Shown: in pieces, positions 1 through 13,166 of the stretch
Numbering within the stretch: position 1 is the first letter of the stretch
Layout: each line of letters starts with the position of its first letter
DNA from: Primula veris
Taxonomy: Eukaryota; Streptophyta; Magnoliopsida; Ericales; Primulaceae
DNA length: 64,000 nucleotides
Direction of reading: 5' to 3'
NCBI GenBank assembly: GCA_963682055.1
Contig: OY821743.1
Coordinates: forward strand, 28,258,702-28,322,701
Notes under the pieces: model-generated
Database searches by the model: none
Seen by the model: only the letters and a program-made list of their open reading frames with translations
Told to the model about the DNA's origin: nothing
Position numbers and translations under genes: made by a program

Positions 1-379
1 GCTAAATTCTTGTAAGGTTAGAAAGTAAAGACATTCAGCAACGGTATGAACTTCAGCGTAACGCACAACTCGCTACCGACTCCATGTTCACCAACATAAA
101 CCATACGATATAGTCAAATCATCAATCAATAACTTTGAGAAAAAAAGGTTTATCAATTTCCAAATAACTTGAAATTTGAAATCTTATTAAAACATGGTAT
201 AACACAATTACATTCAAGCCACCAGCAAGACAGCTCAGTACACGAGTCTAATGCGTTGGGGCTATAACATACCCTTAACATTACCCCAATTGAAATTTAA
301 AGATGTTACCAATATGGAAAACCATGATTTGAATGGAAATTGGAAAATGCTTACATATGGTATACAGTACAATAGATCA

Positions 380-1030
<651 letters not shown>

Positions 1031-1686
1031 TTATTAAGAAAATAAGTACAAAGTAAATTTTTGATGTGTTCTCGTTGTTTTCATTAATGGAAATTAGTTC
1101 ATGTACATACATTACTATACAAAAGGGCTGACTTTTCTGATTGTTTCATAAATTGTATTTCATCTGGTTTACATTAAACATTCAGGGTTAAATAGAAGAC
1201 TTAATTAGAGAACTCATACTGGCAATTTAAAATTTAAAACGAAAGGAGAGATAGGATGAGAGGAAGATAATAGTTAACAGCTTGATGGAATTTGAACCAG
1301 GTCAAGGTAGATAAAATCCGAGGTTTCCAATAAATTTGTAATTTATAAAAAGGTTTCAAAAAATTGATATATATGATTTTGCTTAATACCGTGGTGAAAA
1401 TGGAACCTTGTCTTTATTTTATTAATACACCCTGCGATCTCATTATTAAAAATACAATGTATTCATGTATTATGCAAAAAAGAAAGGCACACATGGGTTT
1501 GTTTGGCTTTGATGTTTTTAAAAAATAAGTTAGAGACACAAAAAAGCTAGCTCGTCCAGCTTAGAGATTTCAGCTTTTTCATGCCGAAACCCAAAAAAAC
1601 AATATGATAGTTTTTAAATTTAAAATTAAAAAACCTAGTCAATCAAATACAGTCTAGCTTTTAAAGCTCCGAAAGAACATTGCCTA

Positions 1687-1965
<279 letters not shown>

Positions 1966-2731
1966 TCAGCCTTCACTGCTACCAATTTAATTGAAATTAA
2001 GAAAAAGGACAAAGAGGTCTTTTTTTTAACATCTGTGGTGTAGCAACCTTGGGACCCGAGGAAAACCAAAATAGATCGAATTTAATCAAAGCCCAAGAAC
2101 AGAAATGTCTATCAAATGATCTAAACTCGACCTCCAACAATAAGCTATTACAATGTCGGATGGACTTACAAATTTGAACTCTTGCAAAAATTTATATCAT
2201 TATAGACTAAATATCTTGTAGATATACAAAGATCGGTTAGTTACCCTCAAAGATCGGATGGACTTACAAATTTGAACTCTTGCTAAAAATCAGATTTTTT
2301 CTTGAAATTTGGACTTTTAACTAAAGTTACAAAATTGATCAGCTCTAAAGTTTAAAATTGCTAGCCCAGAGGTTTATACCAAACATAAGTGGTAACCAGA
2401 AATGAAATTTCGTGTCATCAACATACATTGGCTTGCCAAAGCCTTAATAAAATCAGACACCAATAAGTTATTGCAAATCTATGATGCTGAAGCTCTAAAA
2501 CAGAAAAATTATTGTACGAATATTTATGACCTACTCCATCTCATATTTAAGTCATCCACCTCAGCGAGTTCATTTCATTCTGGAGTATTAAAAACTTTAT
2601 CCTAAGGCACATTAAACAAAACAACACATCACCTCGAGAATTGTAATTAAGTCAATACAAACAGGAAACTAAGGAGCTATTTCAAGTCACAGTTTACTGT
2701 TATGACTTAGTACGATTTTGAGTTCAATTTA

Positions 2732-3007
<276 letters not shown>

Positions 3008-3033
3008 TCAGAAGGGTGGAAGTGACGAATTTA

Positions 3034-3207
<174 letters not shown>

Positions 3208-3507
3208 TCACAGTTATGTTACTTAACCAGAACTTATTTGCATTCCCAAGAAATGCAGAAATACAAAAGAATAAGTTCAATAAAAATGTTAGGTTACATT
3301 ACTAAAAACAAGAAAAACATAATCTAGGATTTGAGAAAGGACACCTTTCGATTGGCTGTTGGGGAAAATTTTATGTATTGACAAGTTATGGTGAGTTGAA
3401 CTGAAACTTTTGTAGAAGATACAACAACAACTCTTTATTAGGTAGGAATTAGGATAACCATTGCCATACATCAATAAACTTTTTTTACTTCAACAAATGG
3501 TTTAACC

Positions 3508-3508
<1 letters not shown>

Positions 3509-3548
<40 letters not shown>
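3509..3548. repeat. Run of 40 cytosines in OPR-A intron 1
   Basis: Forty consecutive C. The matching place in OPR-B intron 1 (about 29240) has only CCCC, so the run expanded or is a sequencing or assembly artefact. The minus strand would read as a G40 tract. Confidence 0.9.
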
Positions 3549-4269
3549 AGTTTAGCCTATTTTAGTTACTGAAATAGAAAAAGAAGTTGCAATGGACGAT
3601 AGACTGATATGAGCCTCAAAATGCCAACTCTCAGAATAATTAAGAATAAAAGCGGTAACTAGTGAAACATACAAAGTCATGAAGTATAAAATAAAGGAAC
3701 TAAGAAAACACTTACTCCAGTGAAATTATCAGATAATTTTCAGCAAAAAAGTATGCACATAAGTGGTATCACTATATCAGTGTAAGTTTTGTGAGAGCCA
3801 TGAAAGGAAAGGTAAAATAGAGAATTTTCATTGACTACCCAAGTAAACTTCAACAACAAAAAATATCATAAATTCTATTACTAACCTTAGGACACATTTA
3901 GCATCAGTTTTTTTGGGAAGCTTTTGCTTATATTAAACAAGTTGTGTTTGCTTAGACAGCTTGTTTAGCTCATAAAAGCAATCTTTTGGGTTAAAAGGAT
4001 TTAAAAAAAGCAGGAAAAGCAAAAGGCTAGAGTTTCCAAGCTTTTCCATTACTTTGTTGGGAATTCTGAAACCAAAAAAATTCTTTTATGACCAAAATAC
4101 ATCCTCCGTCGATCACCTTATGGATTTTATAATCCGTTTAAGCTAAAAAATAAAAACTCAAAAACAATACTAATAAAAGCTAGCTCTTTTAACCAGTAGC
4201 CAAACACTATACTACTCTTCTTTAATGCCAGATTTTGGTCGCTGCTTTTTTAAAAGCAGTACAAAAAAA

Positions 4270-5157
4270 AGTTAATACCAAACGTTATAAGTTACAGTGC
4301 CAGCCGCTGTTTAGCTTAAAAAAAGGAAATTTTGGATTTATGGCCTCAAAAGCTACGAAACATAGCTAAACCCCGTTATGATTTCTCACCCTAAAAAAAT
4401 AAATTAAAAGCTGCAGTCAAACAAAGCCCTGAATTACGCAATTTAGACTTGACACAAAAAGAAGTCCAAAAGTACAAAATCATGGGCACGCTAAGTTGTA
4501 ACCATCGGGAGCCACGACTGCAGCCCATGATTTTGATAAATATTATGTAGCGTTATATTTTTAATACATAACTTTTTAAGTAGTAGTAGATTGGTAAAAA
4601 AAAATATCATCCGCCTATTACTACTTGAAGACTCTTTTGTCAGTTTGTCACTTGATTAAGTATGAAACTGTACTGTATTATATTTGATCTTACTTTTTTC
4701 ATGTAAATTTTGACACCCCAGCCATAATCACATAATGGCAAACTGAAAATGACTTGACTTTATAACATCCTCAATTACTTTAAAGCAGAAACCGAAAAAG
4801 TTAAAGCCAAACAGACTCTTGATTGCTTATAAGTTACAATGCCAGCTTTAAAAAAAGGAATTTTTGGTTTTATGGCCTCAAAAGCTACAAAACATAGTTA
4901 ATACCAGTTATTATTTTTCATTCTAGAAAGAAAAAGGAAAAATTAAACGCTGCTGTAGAAAAACCCCGTAAATTATGCAATTTATACTTCACACAAAAAG
5001 AAGTCCAAGAGTACAAAATCACGAGCACGCTAAGTTAAGACAATCAGGAGCCACAACTTCCGCCCATAATTTTGAAAACCTTATGCAGCTTAATTTTTAA
5101 AATAAAAAACCAATTTAAGTAGTAGAATTGACACCCCTCTTAAAAAAGATTATCATC
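4270..5157. repeat. Partial tandem duplication in OPR-A intron 1
   Basis: Two diverged copies of a roughly 300-bp block (about 4280-4620 and 4840-5157) share stretches such as TATGGCCTCAAAAGCTAC and AAAAAGAAGTCCAA. OPR-B has one copy (about 29970-30290). The second copy contains the Gypsy insertion site. Confidence 0.7.
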
Positions 5158-5825
5158 TGGCGAGCCTGTTTTTCTTCCTAGCCTTGGCTTATTCAACAGC
5201 ACGCGTCGGCTCTGCAGTCGTAAGAGGTCCGGTACAGAGATGGTCAACTTCGGTGACGGGGTTCTCCTGGTGCCTGCACAATGAAAGAACAGTGGGCCCG
5301 GGTTGATACCAGACTTTTCCTCTCCGACGATCAAGTCAGTACGATGGAAAATGACTTGAGTAAGTAAGGATCATAGTTTTAGATAAAGAGGGAGTGGGAA
5401 CGGTCCGGTTACTTGGCGTGGTATCAGGTGCAACGAGGTACAATGGGATAGGCCGGGTTCTTTAGGTCTTTCTCTCTCTTCTCTCCGTTTTTTTCCTCAT
5501 TAGTGGGGGTATTTATAGTATCACCCAGATCATATTAGCCCTTGGATCACTGTACTGTCAAATAGTAATCCGACGGCGTCAGGACATTTATGACTCTGAC
5601 AAGGGTACAGTTCCTACCTAGGCCCTACTGTTGATGGCATGTGATTGGGCCACGTCGATGAAACGCTGAGGGGTCCCCCAAGGGAGCAGCAGCTAGGCCG
5701 GCATAGACACAACTCGGCCTCTTCAGGTCCGGGGTGGCGTGTCAATCATGATTGGCAGAGGCTCGGATAAACTGTTTTGGGGATGGTACGGGCCCGGACG
5801 AGGGGATGCTGACATTCCCTCGCCA
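5158..5825 (-). repeat. 3' LTR of the Gypsy element
   Basis: About 668 bp, beginning TGGCGAGCC and ending CCTCGCCA on the plus strand. It differs from the other LTR by scattered substitutions and two indels. A minus-strand TATA box (CTATAAATACCCCC) covers 5505-5518. Confidence 0.9.
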
Positions 5826-5838
5826 TCAGCTCCCTGTC
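5826..5838 (-). other. Polypurine tract of the Gypsy element
   Basis: Directly inside the 3' LTR, the minus strand reads ACAGGGAGCTGA, a purine-rich stretch in the position expected for plus-strand priming. It is imperfect because it includes one C and T. Confidence 0.5.
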
Positions 5839-5950
5839 CGGAGTCGTCGTTAAGGACAAGGTCGGCAAGGGTCTTCATCCTTTACGGGGGCTCCGGTCAT
5901 TTTCGTTCTTTTGGCGGTGCGGAGATGCCTCAGCACGGTCCGTCTCATGA

Positions 5951-6209
5951 CACGTGTTCATTCACTATGGATTCTTTACACGTGGAGCACGCCTGTAAAG
6001 CTTTTATGAGGCGCCGCCTCTGTCATTTAACGCTATTGATGTAAATGACGGTTTGAGTGACATGTGGCGGTTGGCCTCTGCATACTGTACACGTGGAGCT
6101 CGTCCATTGCGTGGCGGCGGTTACATGTGGGAGTTCGTGCAGTAGGTTGTAGCTGTCTTTTCACCTTCTGGTAGGTGTCCTTTAATCTTCCGGTGGGGGT
6201 CTATAAATA
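5951..6209 (+). promoter_or_regulatory. Probable promoter of the Gypsy antisense gene, cut off by the Copia element
   Basis: A plus-strand TATA box (CTATAAATA, 6201-6209) follows three CACGTG G-boxes at 5951-5956, 5979-5984 and 6090-6095. Two of these share ACACGTGGAGC. If the Copia element is removed, the antisense ATG (14386) lies about 110 bp downstream of this TATA box, with a pyrimidine-rich leader. G-boxes bind bZIP and bHLH factors, so stress-responsive transcription is possible but inferred. Confidence 0.6.
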
Positions 6210-6282
6210 CCCCCAGTGAAAATTTTCATTTACACTTTCTATTTATCTCTCTAGAATTTTACAGCAAACCTGCCTTTCTCTC

Positions 6283-7454
6283 TGTTGAACGTGTTCTTCT
6301 AATCGATTATTTTAATGATAACAAAAATTGTAAAACATGATAAAAGCTCGTTTTACGTACTAATCTTTTATCTAGCTTGTTAAAGGTTCAAAATGATAGA
6401 ATATTGAAATACAAAGCCAACGGTTCAAGCGGAACCATAATCGGACCTAAAACGAACATGTTACAAGCATTCGAAGGATAACGAGAAAACCGAGAAACTG
6501 CCAGAATAAAACGACCGATCGTTTTGGACAAACGACCGATCGTTTTTGTTCCAAATTCTTCCACTGAGGTCGTCTGAAAAATGACCGATCGAAATGGCCA
6601 AAACGACCGATCGTTTTTGGTCAAATTTCTTCCAGTGAGTTCATGATAAAAACGACCGATCGTTTTTCAGAAAACGACCGATCGTTTTCTGGAGAAATTC
6701 AAAAAGTTCTTTTTTACTTATTCTGGAAAATTGGGCAACTGCTGAAAACCATTGGATAAAAGCATAACACTTCATACAACGGTAACAAGACCAATAATCC
6801 TTCAAATAGCCCCCAAATTCCAAAAGCAAAACAACCCCAATTCACACACAAATTCAAGCTATTCCCACAAGAAATTCATCAAGCTTATACTACATATTTC
6901 TCACTTGTATTCATATAAATTCTTGAGTGTAATATTATTGTAATCTTATAAACACCAAGATATTATTTGTTAGTGAGCGATACTCTTTCGATTCAAATTG
7001 TAGAGTGATTTATAAACTCATTTGTGAGCGAGTGATCGGGTAGAGGCTTTGTAAGCAAGTGTAGCTTAAAAGCTCTAGGTCTTTTCATTCGGGATACTCA
7101 TAGAGTGAGGGGGAGCTTAATCGGTCGATTAGCTCGTTAGGGTGTAATCTTGGGAAGAAGATTCTAGTGAAACACTCGGTAGTGTGAATACCGAAAAGAG
7201 GAGTAGGCGCGTTTTGCCGAACCTCTATAACTCTTGTGTTATTTCTTTTCCCTTGAACTTTTACTTTCCGCACTCATTTATTGCTTATTTTGTTTGCTTG
7301 GTTAGCTTAAAATAGCATTAAATAGTCAACACAAGTGTTTAGTTATAAAATTCTACTAATTAGCGTAGTTAATATCTCAAAGTTTTTATTCCACGAAAAT
7401 CGTACGTAAACCTTATTCACCCCCCTCTAAGGTTTAGACACTTACGGACCAATA
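6283..7454 (+). repeat. 5' LTR of the Copia element
   Basis: Contains six copies of a GACCGATCG-centred module (6511-6525, 6532-6547, about 6581-6595, 6603-6618, 6652-6667, 6674-6688). A TATA-like CATATAAAT lies near 6912-6920. It ends in GGACCAA just before the primer site. Confidence 0.9.
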
Positions 7455-7456
7455 AT

Positions 7457-7468
7457 TGGTACCAGAGC
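7457..7468 (+). other. Primer binding site of the Copia element
   Basis: TGGTACCAGAGC, one base away from the TGGTATCAGAGC complementary to the 3' end of initiator Met-tRNA. It lies two bases after the LTR. Confidence 0.85.
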
Positions 7469-7519
7469 CTAGCTCTTCTATTTACAAAATCTAACGATTT
7501 TTTAGTTTAAAGATCCGAT

Positions 7520-9212
7520 ATGTCTTCGTACGCCGACTCAAAATCCATAACTAGGCCCCCGTTCTTTGATGGTACAAACTATCCCTATTGGAGAGATCTC
7601 ATGAAAAATTTTCTTTGTGGTTATGAAATAGACCAATGGATTAGTATTAGTAAAGGCTATAAAACTCCTAGGAGAAATGGCTTAGATAAACTTGTAGAAG
7701 AACTCGACACGGATGAACGCCTTGCTTTTTCTCTTAATTGTAGGGCTATGACTTCTATAACTTGTGCGCTCTCGCCTAGTGAGTATGATAAGATTTCCGG
7801 TTGTGATACCGCTAAGAAAATGTGGGATAAGCTAGCTATTATGCACGAGGGAACTAGTCAAGTTAAGGACTCTAAAATTAGCATGCTTATTCATGATTAT
7901 GAACTTTTTAAAGTTGATGATGACGAGTTTATTGCTTCTATGTACACTCGTTTTACTAAAATTACTAACGATCTTAAAATACTTGAAAAAGTGTATTCTA
8001 GCAAGGAGATGGTGACGAAGATCCTAAGAAGTCTTCCGAGAAAATGGGAATCAAAAGTGACGGCTATACAAGAAGTCAAGGACATGAACACTCTCTCTCT
8101 CGACAACCTCATAGGATCCTTAAGCACTCATGAACTCGACATGACAACTCGAAAACATGAGGATGACTCGAAAAAGAAGAAAGGCATCGCCTTCAAAAGC
8201 ACAATTAATAACGATAGCGAAAACGATTCCTCTAGTGAGGATGATGAAATGGCACTCTTCGCCAAACGCTACAACAAGTTCCTAAGTTGGAAAAAGAAGG
8301 GCGGGCAACGATTTCGGAAAAAAGGAATATAAGGGAGAGCCTTCCGACAAATCGAACAAGAAGGACGAAATCATTTGCTATAAATGTCACAAACCCGGCC
8401 ATATGCAAAACGAATGTCCCTTGAAGAAAAAGGACAAGTTCGAAAAGAAAAAGGAATACAAGAAGGCATTCATGGCCGCATGGGGGAGCGATGATGATAG
8501 CTCCGATAGAGACAATGAAGAAGTCGCAAACCTATGTCTCATGGTTAGAGACGACGATACCGAGAATGTAAGCTTTCACTCCTCTAACTCTTCTCTCTCA
8601 AGTGATGATTGTTTTGATATAAATGATGTGTTAGCTTCTTTAGAAAAAACTAGAGGTAAAAACAAATCATTTAGAAAAATGCTAATTACTCTACAAGACG
8701 AACTTGAAAACTTAGCTATAAAAAATGACTCACTCACCTCTAAAAATGCCGAACTTACCATGGAAAATGATAAGTTAGTTAATGACCTTAGTTCATGTAA
8801 ATTTAAGGCGGATAGCGCCGAACTTACTCTCACTAAGTTCACTAAGGGAAGTAAAATGCTAAGTACTATATTAGCTTCTCAACAATGCGCGTATGATAAA
8901 ACCGGTGTAGGGTACAACCCACTTCTAACGGCTAAGCATAAAAATCTGTTCACTAAACAAATGACTAAAAATGAAAATAGACGACCAAGTCACTCTCGTA
9001 AAAACAACTTGCATAGAAATGACTTAGTTTATAATCGCTTTGTTAAACCAAGCATGCATGTTAAATGTCTTACTTGCAACCGTAGTGATCACTTTGAGGA
9101 TTATGTCTATTGCCCTTATAGATATAAATTAAATAGAAATGACTTGGTTTGGATTTCAAAGGGTCGAGACACTAACCCTCAAGGACCCAAAAGTGGATTA
9201 GGGTACCAATGA
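7520..9212 (+). pseudogene. gag: Copia gag with zinc knuckle (frameshifted)
   Basis: The first frame (7520-8332) begins MSSYADSKSITRPPFFDGTN and carries the Copia gag domain of the UBN2 type (FDGTNYPYWRDLMKNFL, AKKMWDKLAIMHEGT). One extra A in the A-run near 8316-8321 shifts the frame. The next frame has the CCHC knuckle CYKCHKPGHMQNEC (about 8371-8412), an acidic segment, a long coiled coil (about 8640-8860) and a second Cys/His cluster (CLTCNRSDHFEDYVYC). It stops at 9212. A further frame change then leads to the protease. Confidence 0.88.
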
Positions 9213-9232
9213 TCGTTTTGTTTTGTAGGTAT

Positions 9233-11729
9233 GCTTGAGGTCAAAAATTAACGAGGACAAGTGGTTCTTGGATAGTGGATGCTCAAGACATATGACGAGA
9301 GACAAAACGAAATTTACTACTCTTGCACCTAAAGACGGATGCTTTGTGACCTTCGGGATTTGAATAGTTCGGTAGATAATGTATTGCTTGTTGATGGTAG
9401 TATTTCTAAACTATCAAATGTTATTATTGATAATGTATTGCTTGTTGATGGTAGTATTTCTAAACTATCAAATGTTATTATTGATAATGTATTGCTTGTT
9501 GATGGTCTTAAACATAACTTGCTTAGTATAAGTCAACTTTGCGATTTGGGTCACAAAGTCATTTTTAAAAAATCGAATTGCATCATTCATTGTATTTCGG
9601 AAAATAAAACTATTCTCATGGGTCAAAGATAAAATAATGTCTATATGATTGATTTGAATAGTTCGGTAGATAATGAGGTCAAGTGTCTTGTTACTATCAA
9701 CGACAATGGTTGGTTGTGGCATAGAAGACTTGGTCATGCAAGTCTTGATTTACTTGCTAAACTCTCTAGAAAAGATTTGGTAATAGGTTTACCAAAAGCT
9801 CCTTATAAAAAGGACAAACTTTTTCACGCTTGCCAATTAGGCAAACAAACGAAGATTTATTTTAAATCTAAAAATATTATTTCTACTACTCGTTGTTTGG
9901 AGCTCATTCATATGAACTTAGTTGGTCCCTCCCGGACACTTAGTCTTCGAGGGCATGCATATGCATTCGTCATGGTTGACGATTTTAGTCGTTTCACTTG
10001 GGTTTTGTTTTTAACTCATAAGCATGAAGCATTTAGAGAATTCTCTATTATTTGCAAAAAGCTCCAAACACGAAAGGGTTATATGATCAAAAGTATCCGA
10101 ACCAATCATGGTAAGGAATTTGAGAATATTCCATTTCAAACTTATTGTGATGAAAATGGTATTGATCATAATTTTTCGGCCCCTCGTACGCCCCAACAAA
10201 ATGGGGTAGTAGAGAGGAAGAATAGAACCCTAGAGGAAATGGCACGGACCATGCTTTGTGAAAATAATTTGCCAAAGTATTTTTGGGCCGAAGCCGTAAA
10301 TTCCGCTTGTTACATTTTAAATAGAGCCTTAATTAGGCCCATATTGAAAAAGACACCTTACGAATTATGGAATGAGTGAAAGCCCAATATTTCTCATTTA
10401 CGTGCATTTGGTTGTAAATGCTATGTTCATAATAATGGTAAGGATAATTTAGGAAAATTCAATGCTAAGTCCGATGAAGGAATTTTCATCAGATATGCTA
10501 CATCGAGTAAAGCATATAGAATTTTTAATAAAAGAACCTTATTGGTGGAAGAATTGGTACATGTTTCCTTTGATGAGATTTTACCGACGATTGATAAGCC
10601 ATTAATTGTTCATAATATTGATAATGATATTTTTCATAATGCATCTTCTTCTAATCATGTTACATCTAGCTTAGAGACTACGCCTAGTATAGAGGTTGAA
10701 CCCGTTGTTGAAGAAGTCACTATAGAGAGACTTCAAACGGACTTAGAATCTAGTGTACACATTCATGAGGATTTGCCTCAAGAATGGAGATTTGCCAATC
10801 ACCATCCGCAAGAATTAATCTTGGGTAACCCGGGAGAAAGAGTGCATACACGTTCTTCATTGAAAAATTTAGTTAATCATCTTGCATTCTTATCTCAATT
10901 AGAGCCTAAGAACATTCATGAAGCGGAACTCGATGAGAGTTGGGTATTAGCTATGCATGACGAATTAAATCAATTCGAGCGTAGTAACGTATGGACTTTA
11001 GTACCTAGACCGTGTGAGAAAACTATCATAGGTACGAAATGGATATTTCGTAATAAGATGGATGAATCCGGGGTAGTCATTAGAAATAAGGCTAGACTAG
11101 TGGATCAAGGGTATAACCAAGAAGAAGGCATCGATTTTGATGAAACTTACACACCCGTAGCTAGACTAGAAGCCATTAGAATATTGCTTGCATATGCTTC
11201 TTTTAAACGTTTTAAATTGTTTCAAATGGATGTTAAAATTGCATTTTTAAACGGTTTTATAAATGAGGAAGTTTATGTAAAACAACCACCCGGTTTTGAA
11301 AATCACGAGTTTCCCGATCATGTTTACAAACTTCAAAAAGCACTTTATGGTTTAAAACAAGCACCCCGGGCTTGGTATGAAAGACTTAGTAAATTTTTTA
11401 TTGAAAAAGGTTTTTCTCGTGGTACTTTGGATACTACTCTTTTTATTAAAAAAGATGGAAAAGACATGCTTTTAATTCAAATTTATGTTGATGATATTAT
11501 TTTCGGTGCTACTAATGCTCGCATGTGCGAGGAGTTTTCTAATTGCATGCAAGGCGGATTCGAGATGAGCATGATGGGCGAACTTACCTACTTCCTTGGA
11601 TTGCAAATCAAACAAACTAAGGACGGAATTTTCGTAAATCAAGCCAAATATACACTGTTTTCTAATTTTCGTTTACGGTATAGACCGTTTACGAACTCTA
11701 TTAAACCTAGATGCCGACGGTGTCTATGA
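9233..11729 (+). pseudogene. pol: Copia pol: protease, integrase, RT; RNase H missing
   Basis: The protease motif WFLDSGCSRHMTRD has its Asp codon at 9271, and that frame ends at 9363. The main frame then carries integrase (LWHRRLGHASLDLLAKLS, PQQNGVVERKNRTLEEMA) and RT (MDVKIAFLNG, YGLKQAPRAWY, catalytic YVDDIIFG near 11490). In-frame stops: TAA at 9630-9632 and TGA at 10377-10379. The first two catalytic Asp of the integrase read Asn: HMNLVGP and IRTNHGKEF, where the family has HMDLFGP and a D before the HG or NG. After FLGLQIKQTKDGIFVNQAKY the sequence leaves the family pattern, and the connection and RNase H domains are absent. It is inactive. Confidence 0.88.
9375..9506 (+). repeat. 54-bp tandem duplication in the Copia protease-integrase region
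   Basis: Units at 9375-9428 and 9429-9482 are identical, followed by a partial third copy at 9483-9506. They encode repeats of DNVLLVDGSISKLSNVII. The unit length is a multiple of three, so the frame is kept. Confidence 0.9.
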
Positions 11730-11751
11730 GCAAAGTGACGAACTTTGTGAG

Positions 11752-12619
11752 ATGCTCGAGATTGATAGTTTTAACGATCTCAAAGACGAGATTTTTCATC
11801 CCACCCATAACAACCGATCAAATAAGGCTCACGGCCTTCTTTTTAAAAATAAATTGGTCTATCATATCCTTTCCCACATTGTCCTCCCTCACTCCTCAAA
11901 TTTCACCGATGTTACCAACGAGTACATCTTCCTTTTAGGGTGCATCCATCGTCAAGTCAAAATTGACTTTGCGACGCTTATATTTTTTAAGATGGATTCG
12001 CTCAAAACCAAATCTAAGAATGGGCTACCTTACGGTGCCTTAATTTCCGCAATCTTAAAGGACCTCCACCTCGCTCCCGGTGGAACTCCTTTTAAGAATA
12101 AGAAAAAAACACATTTGGGACACCGCTTATTTAGCCCAAATGTCTATAAGATTCGATACTACCAAGAAGACCATAACTTGGTCGGGTAGAAAGGTGTCGG
12201 GCCCCGACTACACCCCTCTTTCCCGCGAAGTGGAAGAGTATGTCGGCCCCAATGCCACACCGCGAGTTGCTTCTCGTGAGGATATGCAAATCTCCTCCGA
12301 GTCCTTTCCTCCACCCCACATCCCTTCCTCTTCTCGTCTCTCTCGAAGTCGAGGAAAAGCCAACGTCGGATCCTCCAACCCTCTCCCGCACACCTAACAA
12401 TTCTATAACGATCTCTACGTCAACACATACTGAAATGCGCAAGTGACCCGGCGCATGTTCCGTTTCTTAAACCCGGGACAAGAAGAGCTCGACGAACTCG
12501 ATCGCTTAAGCACCGAGCAAAGGGCGTAGTTTAACGGGTATTTTCCCGACCTTGCCTGTCCGAATGGCGACGACGAAGACGACGACGAGGACGACGACGC
12601 GACCTCCCACCGCGACTAG
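11752..12619 (+). pseudogene. Extra 3' coding region of the Copia element
   Basis: After the truncated pol, one frame (11752-12189) encodes EMLEIDSFNDLKDEIFHPTH and a segment with YHILSHIVLPHS, YIFLLGCIHRQVKIDF and LPYGALISAILKDL. This resembles the conserved plant retrotransposon domain annotated as 'putative plant transposon protein'. Frame then changes at the A-run near 12103-12109 and continues, with stops at 12395, about 12431 and about 12527, to a terminal Asp/Glu tract (NGDDEDDDEDDDATSHRD) ending in TAG 12617-12619. SIRE elements carry an extra gene in this place, often called env-like. I see no convincing membrane segment, so an envelope role is not supported here. Confidence 0.55.
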
Positions 12620-12641
12620 GCGGTTATTCTTTTTATGCTTT

Positions 12642-12664
12642 TGATGATGTCAAAGGGGGAGAAA
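12642..12664 (+). other. Internal purine tract at the end of the Copia coding region
   Basis: TGATGATGTCAAAGGGGGAG followed by AAA. It closely matches the motif that follows the coding region in SIRE-type elements. A similar stretch, CATCATCAAAAAGGGAGAGA, recurs at the real 3' LTR border. Confidence 0.6.
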
Positions 12665-13152
12665 TACCCTCTTCATTTTTGCGTTGTATTTCTTATGTGT
12701 TTTCGTCGAACAAAGTTGTTTTTGATGTAATAAGTAGGAAACGTTTTTACATTTATATTATGAAGCATTTTTCTTTTTATGTTGCTTGTTAAATTCTACG
12801 ACTTTGTGCGATTGACGTTTACTATGCTAAATGAATGTGTTGCTATGATAGTTAATGTTATTAAATTTTGTGCGCATATTATCTTGTTGATTGAGTTATA
12901 TTTGTTGTTTTTCATTTGTGGCGATTGAACATATTTAGGCAAAACTATGGCAAATTTTTTGCTTGCATTTGTTCTTTCTTTATTCTTAAACTTTTAGCTT
13001 TGAAAAACCTCGTTTTATCGGATGTTGTGACATTTACTTGTTTTTCTCTAAAAATTTTTACCCTAGTAAAACGTCACCTACACATCTCGGTTATACTTTG
13101 TTTAAGCAAAAGGAGCTTATAGTATGTTTAATGTCAATATTTTGTCATCATC

Positions 13153-13165
13153 AAAAAGGGAGAGA
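13153..13165 (+). other. Polypurine tract of the Copia element
   Basis: AAAAAGGGAGAGA, directly before the 3' LTR. Confidence 0.8.
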
Positions 13166-13166
13166 T

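Noticed and set aside
1275..1330. A second SINE with B-box-like GGTTCAAATTCC in OPR-A intron 4
   Set aside because: No A-box at the right distance, and the sequence is shared with OPR-B, so it is ordinary intron sequence.
6388..7273. Open frames in the Copia LTR, repeated at 13273-14158
   Set aside because: They are identical in both LTRs, overlap the GACCGATCG repeats and have no family motif. They are chance frames in a noncoding repeat.
11752..12619. Envelope gene of a retrovirus-like element
   Set aside because: The position matches the env-like gene of SIRE elements, but no signal peptide, transmembrane or fusion segment is visible in the frames.
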